Source: Neopestalotiopsis rosae (lineage: Eukaryota; Ascomycota; Sordariomycetes; Amphisphaeriales; Sporocadaceae). Taken from it: 64,000 nucleotides of DNA. The DNA lies in assembly GCA_023078685.1 (NCBI GenBank), contig JALGAS010000003.1:1302001-1366000 (forward strand), given 5' to 3'. The notes under the pieces were generated by a model that searched no databases, had not been told where the DNA came from, and saw only the letters and a list, made by a program, of their open reading frames with translations. Below, piece by piece: positions 55,900 to 64,000 of the stretch; the first letter of the stretch is position 1; each line of letters starts with the position of its first letter. Position numbers and translations under genes: made by a program.

Positions 55900-58492
55900 A
55901 TGGTGCTTCTCGATGCACTCTATGATCCTGACGAGGTCTACGACCCCGATGAGGTCATTCCAATCAACAGTCCTCTTCAGAAAATAGTTGACGTACGACT
56001 TGACCCTGCCTCAGAGTCACCCGTCCTCATCCAAGGGGATCAAGATGTCGATGACTTCCATCTTGTAAGAACTCCTATTCAAGTCAAAGTTACTCTCTGA
56101 CGAGGTAATCATACAGGACACCCCTTGGATATCTGAGTTGCGCGTTTCTGGCCAATCTATAACTCCCGGAAAGTCGGCGTCGGTGCTGCCCAGTCCTGCC
56201 GATGCTGTCTTACTCAACCAACTGTGTAACGGGAGAATTCCATGCATTGGCTGGCATGCACAGCAAAATGTATTACCTCCTGTGGACTTTCGAACAAGCG
56301 TCAAAGACCTGGATCATGCAGATGATATGGGTCAACGAATCATATCGAGTAATGCGCCTCATGCCGATCCAATGATACCGCTGAACATGGTTTCGAATGA
56401 TGCGTTGGAAGCTTCGGCTATCGATCTTACAAGTCAGAGGTCTGACCTCGATATTACGAAACCACTTCAAACTCTAGCAGGTCTAGAAAATGACGCTCTA
56501 CGAGCACTAGAAACGTCAGATGCCTCTCCTGCTACCGTCGAATCTCAGCTCGAAGTTTCTCAAACACCGCACCATCCACAATTGCAACCTGTCCAGCCTC
56601 GAGAGGTGACAATAGAACAAGTCAAAAAACAGATGAGATCTCCACCAGAAGAACCGATACAGTTGCAGGAACAATCACCGCCGCCACCGCCGCCACCGCC
56701 GCAGACTGCGAAACATCCACAATTGCAACCTGTTCAGCCTCGAGAGGTGACAGCGAAACCTGGCCTGGCCATGCCTATGACTCCTTATACTCCGAACGGG
56801 CCTGGGCCGGACTTCTGTTCCCCGGGTTTGCCATCATCAAGTGGACTGGGGCATCCGGAACTCATGTCTCCGGTGTCTGCGCCAAGTGATCCCGGCGAGC
56901 TCACTCCTGGCAGTCCTTATCTAGAAGCAGATGAAATAATGGATTACGACTCACCATCGTCGTCCATGATGGCTCGACGACGCTTGGGCGTCCCTTTGTC
57001 TTTGCCCGGACGAGACGGGGAGATGACTGTCATGTCCTGTGCGGATACTGGTGCCGATGAGAATACCATGACACTAGAAGAAGCAGACAGAATCGGGCTG
57101 AAGGTGACATCTGAAGCAGGCGATCTAAAAGAATTCTGCTTGGCGAATGGAAAGATCATCAGCTCTGTGGGCAAAGCCATATCGCCATGTAACTTTTCCC
57201 AAGGTTCCGCCTCGCCCAATTCTCTTGTCGCCGTATTCTACGTCTTTCAGACTCTGGTGGAACCTATAATAATGGGATTGGAGTTTCTCGAGCTCACTGA
57301 GACTCTCAGTAAGCATCGTGATCGCCTTGTCGAGCTTGAAGTACCGCCGAGTCAACCCTTACGAGTGCTCTCGATTGGCCCACCGAGGAGGCATCTTGCC
57401 TGCCGTCTTGCCAGGAATGCTGTTTTCGCAAATGCGGACTCCGGATCAGATCTTGACTTCGTAAGTGGAAAGTATGCAAGAACTCACGATCTTACTCTCG
57501 TTCCCAACAATGAGAGTATCATGCTTGCGGATGGAACCCTCCTGACAACTTCTGGTATCGCGAGGCTCCCATTATCAGTTGGAGAACCTGATGCACATGA
57601 GAACTCAGAGAAGTCGCCAAGCTCCGTCGAAATTCCAAGCGAGTTTCACATATTTGAGGGAATGATCCACGATGTACTTATTGGCCATACAACTATCGAG
57701 AAACTAAAGGTCTTCACACGTCACAACGACTCATTACTGCCCGGAATACGACTATTGGGCATGTCCGGTATCAATATCATTCGCCACCTGAAGAGAATAC
57801 CAGAAGGTATCAAGAATTTGCTTCGAGGTCAGCGTTCGCATCATACGAATGGAACGAGAGCCTCTTTGCGATATGGTAAACTACGTACACGCCCAGTCAC
57901 CCGAGTAAACCCGCGTCTGATAATGATTTCTGTATAGGCGACGAAGATCAGCTGGCAAATGCTCGGTATTCAATGGAAATGACAAACCAAGTTGGATCAT
58001 TCGTCTGTAACCAACCAGGATGCAACGCTGCACCCTTTCAAACACAATATCTTCTCAAGTATGCTGCTTCCTGATCTTCTGAAACATGGCTCACTCGTTA
58101 ATTTCAGTTCACACGCGAATATACATTCTTCTGCAAGACCACATTATTGCCCAGTCAAAGGATGCCCTCGATCGGAAGGTGGAAAAGGCTTCAGACGGAA
58201 GAATGAGATGATTCGGCATGGTCTCATTCATGAAGCTCCTGGCTACGTTTGTCCATTTTGTCCAGACCGAGAACATAAATATCCCAGGCCGGACAACCTG
58301 CAGCGGTAAGAAGAAAAAGTCTTCTCTTTTTTCCCCCTCTCCTTCTAAAGACACGAGATCTAATGACAGCTTTACAGTCATGTTCGAGTCCACCATACCG
58401 ACAAAGACAAAGACGATCCTCAGCTTCGTGAAGTTCTAGCGCAGCGGCCTGATGGACCCAACCGTGGCCGCCGACGTAGAGGCATTCCGTAG
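55900..58492 (+). CDS. Tandem retropepsin-like protein fused to C2H2 zinc fingers
   Basis: Exons 55900-56064, 56117-57875, 57938-58058, 58108-58305 and 58378-58492 encode 785 residues; all four introns (49-72 nt) are GT-AG and in frame. Residues 1-350 are disordered, with a PPPPPPPP run and a duplicated HPQLQPVQPREVT element. Two retropepsin-like units follow. Unit 1 (about 354-460) has SCADTGADENTM with the DTG at 365-367, then LANGKIISSVG and PIIMGLEFL. Unit 2 (about 480-600) has FANADSGSDLD with DSG at 496-498, then LADGTLLTTSG and DVLIGHTTIEKL. Each unit thus has both the catalytic Asp loop and the hydrophobic-hydrophobic-Gly motif. The C-terminus holds three C2H2 fingers (FVCNQPGCNAAPF, YCPVKGCPRS, YVCPFCPDRE with RPDNLQRHVRVHH) and a basic RGRRRRGIP tail. 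No reverse transcriptase, integrase or Gag is nearby. It is probably a nuclear, domesticated retroelement-derived or Ddi1-like protease fold; activity is not shown. Confidence 0.8.
56573..56752 (+). repeat. Intragenic 39-bp direct repeat, two copies
   Basis: The segment at 56573-56611 recurs at 56714-56752 with a single difference (GTCCAG versus GTTCAG), encoding the peptide HPQLQPVQPREVT twice in the same frame. The copies are 141 bp apart, a multiple of three, so expansion or loss of the unit would keep the frame. It lies in the disordered, proline-rich part of the retropepsin-zinc finger protein. Confidence 0.9.
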
Positions 58493-60500
58493 AAAGCTAA
58501 AAAGCTCGTAAACACAAGTCATATCAAACCTATCATTCGACCTCTCAAGCATTGAGTAATGTAATAGTTCTCTCTATTTGGTTGATTAGCAAAGGACCCA
58601 AGGATGCTCTATTGTAGACATGTAATGAAGCGAGAAACCCACCAGCAACCATTTGAATTGATTAAGCCTCCGAGTCTCCTATGTGTTACTCTGTTGGTGC
58701 TGTCATGCCTGTCGAGCCTGTGTCTGGTTACCGCGGATCGGTATGCGTGGTGGTCTATGTATTAAACTTCCCGTGCATGGCCTTGGTAATCCTCGAATAT
58801 GCTCCAGCACTGATTGCGGACCGAGACGGCTAGCCATTCTTTCTCTTTGTCTTCTGCTTCTTTCCTAATCCTCGCGCAGTCCCGCGGTTCCCAGAATCTG
58901 TGTAGTGGTGAGGCACTCCATGAACCTATACACCACCGTCATCCTTGTCGAATCCATATTGGACCAGGAACAAAAACTTCCGTTTTCCACCACAAAGAAC
59001 AGCGGGAACAGAACAGGAATAGAAAGATGATTTAAGAGAACGGCCGTGTGAGAGTTAGGTGGATTGACGCCCTTGCGGGTGCTGCGAGCTCTAGTATCGT
59101 CTGTACCCCCTTGCTTAAAATCGACCTGGTCGCAACATCCACCAGGAACGGGCGACCAGTCACTTGCCAGTCAGCGCTCAACTGTCTACATATAGTCAGC
59201 GTAGCATAGTAAATGGTGATCGATGAGTAAGTGTTGATGAAAAAGGCTCGAACAATGCTGTGATCATACACTGAAGTATCTTACAATGCTGTAGCGTTGT
59301 TGGTGCACTGCACTGAAGCGCACCCTGGTTGCCCCCAGATCAAACTGTTCGACCGGCAAAAAAGTTGGCTGGCCCCAATACTGCACTAAGCTACATATGT
59401 ACTTCCCTTCTTTCTGTCGTACATAGTACCCTCTTTCAACCACGCATGGCTTAATCTTTGAGACAAGCATATGACTACTGGCAGAATCAACCAGGTAACT
59501 ATCGTACGCCGGGGAACGGCCAACCGCGTTTTTCAACGCGGAAGAGATTTTAGTTACGTTTTGATAGCATTAACGAGTTATGCCCGACGAGGACAGCGGC
59601 TTCGGCAAGGCCTAAACCACTGAAGTCACCTTCTACCTCTCCCCTCTTGATTTCTCAGAACGCTGGTCCACTACACACAGTTTTTCGGAGGAAAAGCTGA
59701 TGGAATTTACAGGTCCTAAGAGCAGACCTTCGCACTGCGCATGTTCCAGCGGCGTTGAGTTTCCTGCAAAAAGCAGTACGTACCCTTTGGCGTTTCCTAC
59801 GACAGAAGAAACCCCCACCAGTCTTCTCCAGTATCTATTGACATACCTAGAATACTACGACCCTTTTCTTGTTCTTTTTTTCGTAAGGACTTCTCGTCTT
59901 TTCCCCAACTCTGACCACCCCGCCAATTGTGTCTGGCTAGGAACCGAGCATTAGTATGACAGGGAACAGTGAATGCAGCGTTCGCACTGGCAAGATGTAG
60001 AGAAGGGAAAAAAGAAGAAAATATGGCCATCGAGAGGACAAAATCCGGGGATGCGTGCGTGCGTGCAAACGAGTCTTCTTATTATGAAAGAACTCTAAGA
60101 CCTATGCGGGCTGGCTAACTCAAGACCCCTGCTAGTCAATGTGTGCTTCCTGGAAATCAAGATCCCTGCTATGCGGGACCAAGATCCCTACCCCCCAATC
60201 AAGCCCAGCCGTCCCGAATCCGCTCTAGATTTGGCCGCTCGCTTCTATATGCATCCTCGAGCCATCGACAAGGGAACGGTAGGCCAGTACGAGTCGTCTG
60301 AGACGCTGACCTTCTCAACGTAGCGATAGAAGACTTATTTGCCCTCACGCATCCCCGGTTACCATGCTACTTTTCAATGATTACATCTCTGACCTTTTAC
60401 GTCTTTGACTATTAGCATTTACCCAAAATTCTCCCACTACGGCTGACCACAGCCAGCGGATTTGGAACACGCATACTCCAAGATACAGCACGTCGCAGCA
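58493..60500. other. 2-kb region with no recognisable gene
   Basis: Downstream of the retropepsin-zinc finger gene. Several frames of 60-90 codons occur on both strands, none with family features or flanking splice sites that extend them. A GTGCGTGCGTGC run is at about 60054. Confidence 0.5.
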
Positions 60501-61089
60501 ATGCTGAGTTTGACAAGAGGACTTCACGTCACGTCGACATTTCCGGCAATATTCATCTGGATTATCGGCGCGATCGGGAAAGACGGCGATCATGTGGTAC
60601 TCGTCGTGACGATGTAAGTCCGCATTCGATACTATGCTTAAAAAGTACTGCCACTGATACGCCTTCTGCCAGCCTTTATCTTCTGTGGTTCATTTTGTTT
60701 GTTGTCTTCGTCTGGTCATCGCTCTATGAGGTCGCCAGGGAGTCTGAGCTTTTTATGTTCATGTCTGTCCTTTCTACACACTCATCCTTAAGCCCTTTCT
60801 AACGAAAGACTTCTTTCTACACAGAACTTGTTTATATCATTTGCTCTGCGTTGGAGCCACAACGGCTTTCCTCGACTCGCTGCACGACGGTGATGACAAA
60901 ACTCTCTTCCTATGGATGCCCCTTGCGGTTCAAATTGGCATGTTCCTGGCCGTCTGCGTCCAAGAATGCGCTGCATTCCTATGGAGGCAGGTTCGTGTCC
61001 TGTTACTGCAACTTCTCTTGGAAAACGATGGCCCAAGAATGCCAATACGCGAGAACAACATGCCGCCGCAACGTCCGCAGTACGTCTAG
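60501..61089 (+). CDS. Putative small integral membrane protein
   Basis: My best model has exons 60501-60613, 60673-60762 and 60825-61089, giving 155 residues. The first intron has a clean GTAAGT donor and CAG acceptor. The second has a good branch site (TTTCTAACG) and acceptor (ACACAG) but a poor donor: either GTCTGT at 60763 or GTTCAT at 60757, which are in the same phase. The protein would have about four hydrophobic helices (TFPAIFIWIIGAI, ILYLLWFILFVVFVW, CLYHLLCVGATTAFL and LFLWMPLAVQIGMFLAVCV) followed by a short polar tail ending QRPQYV. The alternation of helices and short charged loops is what supports it. I do not recognise a family. A downstream start or a pseudogene is possible. 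Confidence 0.5.
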
Positions 61090-62091
61090 CAATTGAGGCG
61101 ACTCCAAGCACAACAGACCTCGCCACCCGAGCATCAGTTTCAAGCTGCCAATAGATGCCCGTTATGATATATACAGCACTATCGCCATGACAGCAAGGGG
61201 CGACTACACATGCATAGTCCGCATTCTGATACTTTGTGAAATTGACTCATTGAGTGGTGGTCGCGGGGACTATCTTGTTGTGAAGTCATCTTCTTTTGTT
61301 CAAGGATTAAGGGTCTGCTCAAGTTACGACAGGTTGCTCTGGGTAGACGAAATGTTGTGATAGTGAAAGAACAGGAGAGAGCTGTATTCGAGACTTAAGT
61401 CGAGCTTTGAGCTCAATGCTTCGTATGGACGCCTTAGTCTGATCAAGCCCGCGATGACTACGCGACGTGCTAAGAACACGGGCGGTATTGTTGAATTACT
61501 ATTAAGTATAGGATAAAAGGTAGATATAGACAAAAGCCCGTGCTGTATATGAAGTCAATCGCAGTTAATGCCAGCGGCTAGCAGGATTGTCGACATGTAT
61601 CATGCCTGTACTATTATATAATTACCGAGTAAAAGTCTGCGCACGATTAATAATCTATATATATATCTATTGATTTATTAGTTGAGCTCAGAGTTCTGCT
61701 TGGCTCACATCACGACTCAAACCACATTGAAAAAGTTCGATTCATATTGCCGAAACGCACTGGCTGATAAAGGTGAGATGCCCCTTAGAAGCAAACCAAA
61801 AAGTGTGGAGTTTAGCTTGATCAACGAGTTGTAAATATCGACAAAGGACGCTTCGTCGGGAGACATTCTTGGTTGTGAGTCAACTACATAGGTATAGATA
61901 TAAACGGCCCCTGCCCATGACCCGGAATTTGTGGAGTTAGATCGGTTAGGCTATCCGGCCCCGGCTACGGTATGCTAGACTTTGGGCAAAGCTCACCACT
62001 CTTGGGTCCCTTTGCCAAGTAGGAGAGAAATGGTCGAAATTTATTTATCATGGACAATCTGCGCTTTTGGACGTGATCACCAAGCAGCACA
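61090..62091. other. Intergenic region, AT-rich
   Basis: One kilobase upstream of the PrpF-like gene, rich in TA words (a TATATATATA run at about 61656). No gene seen. Confidence 0.5.
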
Positions 62092-63327
62092 ATGATTCGT
62101 CGCCATTTCCCTGTCACCTGCAAAGCTGGTTCATCCAGCCTGCGGCACATTCTCGGCTCACAAGAAACGCGGCATTTCGGCTGGAAGGGTACCGGGCACT
62201 CGATCATGATGCCTTCCATGCCAAGTCGCTTGAGCCATACAATGCGCAAGCAAAATTCTCTTCCAGCAGCCTACTACCGTGGCGGAACTTCGCGCGCGGT
62301 GATGTTCAAGGCGGATGACCTACCAGCAGATAGGGAGGCATGGCGGGCGCTTTTCCTGGGCGTGATCGGAAGTCCGGACACACAAAATGGATGGCAGCTC
62401 GACGGCATGGGCGGTGGAATCTCGAGCTTGTCGAAAGTGTGCGTGGTAGGGCGGTCGCAGCTAACGGACGGCACCGCTGATGTCGACTACACCTTCGTGT
62501 CGCTCGGCGTCCGCGACGACCACGTCGACTACTCGAGCAATTGCGGCAACATGTCGGCGGCAGTGGGGCCGTTTGCCGTTGACGCGGGCTTGATTGAGGT
62601 ACGCATGACTGAGGAGCCGCACGACATTACGGTCCGTATCCACAACACCAACACAGGCAAGATCATTCATGCCGTCTTTCCAGTCGTGGAGGGAGAGGCC
62701 GCGGCCTACGGTGACCTAGCTATTGACGGCGTCGCCGGGACCGCGGCGCCCGTAAGGCTCGAATTCGTCCGCCCAGCGGGGTCCCGGACCGGCCAGCTGC
62801 TGCCGACGGGCCATGCGACCGATATCATTGAGGGCGTTGCCACGACCTGCATCGACGTGGCCAACCCGGCGTGCTTTGTGCTGGCTTCGGATCTCGGCGT
62901 GCCGGGCGATATAACGCCGCAGCAGATTGACGACCATCCGACGCTGCTCGTGACGCTCGACAAGATCCGTCGTCAGGCAGGCTTCTTGATGGGTCTGGCC
63001 TCTTCGCCAGCCGAGGTTCCTGGAAGCGTTCCCAAGATCGCTATGGTCTCGCCTGCCGAAGGAGGCCTGATGGCACGGGCCCTGTCGGTTGGCCAGCCGC
63101 ACAAGGCAATACCCGTCACCGTAGCCCTAGCCGCCGCCGCGGCTGCCAAGTTGCCGGGCAGTACGGTGCATCAATGTGTAAAACAAGGCGACGATGGCCT
63201 CGTCATTAATCACGCGAGCGGCACTATCAAGGTGGATGCCAAATACGATGAAGCCGGAGATCTGGAAGTGGCCACCGTCTTTCGCACCGCGAGGCGGCTG
63301 ATGGAAGGGAGTATCTTCTGGAAATAA
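62092..63327 (+). CDS. PrpF/DUF453-family isomerase
   Basis: A single exon of 411 residues. The conserved family start is KQNSLPAAYYRGGTSRAVMFKADDLP at about residue 53; the preceding 52 residues are basic, acid-poor and Ser-rich (MIRRHFPVTCKAGSSSLRH), possibly a mitochondrial presequence. If translation instead starts at one of the Mets near residue 40-51 there would be none. Other family motifs are DGMGGGISSLSKVCVV, the diaminopimelate-epimerase-like Cys-Gly-Asn in YSSNCGNMSAAVGPFAVDAGL, and VANPACFVLASDLG. PrpF proteins isomerise methylaconitate-type tricarboxylic acids (2-methylcitrate route of propionate breakdown) or related C=C bonds; DUF453 fungal members often sit in metabolic clusters with unknown substrates. 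The Cys in NCGN is the probable catalytic base position. The 3' part is GC-rich. Confidence 0.88.
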   Translation: MIRRHFPVTCKAGSSSLRHILGSQETRHFGWKGTGHSIMMPSMPSRLSHTMRKQNSLPAAYYRGGTSRAVMFKADDLPADREAWRALFLGVIGSPDTQNGWQLDGMGGGISSLSKVCVVGRSQLTDGTADVDYTFVSLGVRDDHVDYSSNCGNMSAAVGPFAVDAGLIEVRMTEEPHDITVRIHNTNTGKIIHAVFPVVEGEAAAYGDLAIDGVAGTAAPVRLEFVRPAGSRTGQLLPTGHATDIIEGVATTCIDVANPACFVLASDLGVPGDITPQQIDDHPTLLVTLDKIRRQAGFLMGLASSPAEVPGSVPKIAMVSPAEGGLMARALSVGQPHKAIPVTVALAAAAAAKLPGSTVHQCVKQGDDGLVINHASGTIKVDAKYDEAGDLEVATVFRTARRLMEGSIFWK

Positions 63328-63768
63328 AGGTGTGGCGTCAAGGCATAAAGCGAATCGATTATATCTTGACTCTGATATATATATGTATATATGTACACTA
63401 CTCAACAGTATGTTGTCCGATTCCTGTCATTTAAGCGATTCAACGTCTCCTTTTTTTCATACATACCCTGAACTTGCGACTGAAGTTGTAGAAACCGGCA
63501 GGTCGCGTATTGGTTGATTTTGAAAGTTTTCTGCCAGTAACCAGGATTATCCTTTGTTTCTGAACATATAAATCTATTCCGTATCATTTTGATCTACAGA
63601 AGAAAGAAGTTTAGAAGAACAATATGGGACCCTTACGCAGACTGTTGCTTGGTCATTACAATTGAATTAAAACCTCTAAATTTGAATGCAGACTCCCCAT
63701 AACTCATTAATCATTAAGCAATTTTCCTCCACCTTTTTCCAATCCAAATATGTCTTTATCTTATTCAA
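63328..63768. other. Intergenic region between convergent genes
   Basis: About 440 bp, AT-rich with a TATATA run at 63376-63391. No gene seen. Confidence 0.5.
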
Positions 63769-64000
63769 TCATACTCTGCTCCTCGAGACGCTCCGAGAGG
63801 CATTGTTAATCCGCGAATCACTAGTATTCTTCCTCCCAAAGCTCTTCCAACTCTTCAAACTGCTAAAACTCATGGTATGCGTGAACCGGCGACCGACCTC
63901 CTGCTCTCCCTGGCTGAAGGCGCCCTTGACCACGGCCTTGTCCTCGAGCAGGCCAAAGACGCGCTTGGTCATCTTCCACAGCTCGACGCCGGCAACGAAG
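63769..64000 (-). CDS. 3' end of an unidentified gene, cut by the window edge
   Basis: The minus-strand frame is open from the window edge to a stop at 63769, about 76 codons. It reads AGVELWKMTKRVFGLLEDKAV followed by VVKGAFSQGEQEVGRRFTH and a Ser/Lys/Arg-rich tail (SLKSWKSFGRKN, ASRSVSRSRV). GC3 is high near the edge and falls toward the stop, as in a real gene running into its tail. The basic, serine-rich end suggests a cytosolic C-terminal tail, but I do not recognise the protein. Confidence 0.55.
   Translation of the reverse strand, partial: FVAGVELWKMTKRVFGLLEDKAVVKGAFSQGEQEVGRRFTHTMSFSSLKSWKSFGRKNTSDSRINNASRSVSRSRV

Noticed and set aside
55900..58492. Interpretation as an active retrotransposon
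   Set aside because: Only protease-like and zinc-finger parts are present, the gene has four introns, and no LTRs, polymerase or integrase were found on either side.

Overview
The window is nuclear DNA of a filamentous ascomycete (Pezizomycotina), most likely a Sordariomycete and perhaps Hypocreales. The evidence is short GT-AG introns (mostly 48-115 nt) with CTAAC/CTGAC-type branch sites, AT/GC-mixed intergenic DNA of 0.3-4.4 kb, and gene families typical of these fungi: DUF8004, DUF3405, DUF6594, Zn2Cys6 regulators and a ZafA-like zinc regulator. I resolved 19 complete or near-complete protein genes, one tentative small membrane protein gene, one partial gene at the right edge and one tRNA-Ser. 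All exon boundaries were worked out by hand from splice sites and reading frame. No transcript data were available.

Left part, 1-41 kb, is mostly conserved 'core' genes with long leaders: a DUF8004-like Ser-rich protein (1742-5261), a RAD53/Chk2 checkpoint kinase with two FHA-type modules (7329-11155), a C2H2 zinc-responsive activator of ZafA/Zap1 type (14473-16286), ribosomal protein uL29/L35 (19342-20087, minus), Golgi SNARE GOS1 (22330-23100), glycine-cleavage T-protein GCV1 (23752-25257, minus), ARF1 GTPase (26503-27265, minus), p24 cargo adaptor EMP24 (29229-30034), a DUF3405 type II membrane protein (30685-33192, minus), a membrane-anchored luciferase-domain protein (37600-38749), tRNA-Ser(AGA) (38958-39039, minus) and a Tat-SF1/Cus2-type splicing factor (39705-40871, minus). 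ARF1, GOS1 and EMP24 all act in ER-Golgi vesicle traffic and lie within 8 kb of each other. Between L35 and GOS1 is a roughly 1-kb array of about eight diverged copies of a ~137-bp unit.

Right part, 42-64 kb, looks accessory and catabolic: a GNAT acetyltransferase, a secreted pepsin-type protease, and then a compact group made of a YtcJ-type amidohydrolase, a DHA1-type MFS transporter, a copper amine oxidase with a PTS1-like tail and a Zn2Cys6 regulator. The transporter and oxidase share a 754-bp divergent promoter that holds two CGG/CCG palindromes of the kind Zn2Cys6 proteins bind. This suggests a small inducible amine or amide utilisation cluster. Next come a DUF6594 membrane protein and, divergent from it, the most unusual gene in the window (55900-58492). 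It encodes two tandem retropepsin-like aspartic protease units (DTG, then DSG, each with its own hydrophobic-Gly motif) fused to three C-terminal C2H2 zinc fingers, with no polymerase, integrase or other mobile-element part nearby. The window ends with a small putative membrane protein, a PrpF/DUF453-type isomerase and the 3' end of an unidentified gene.
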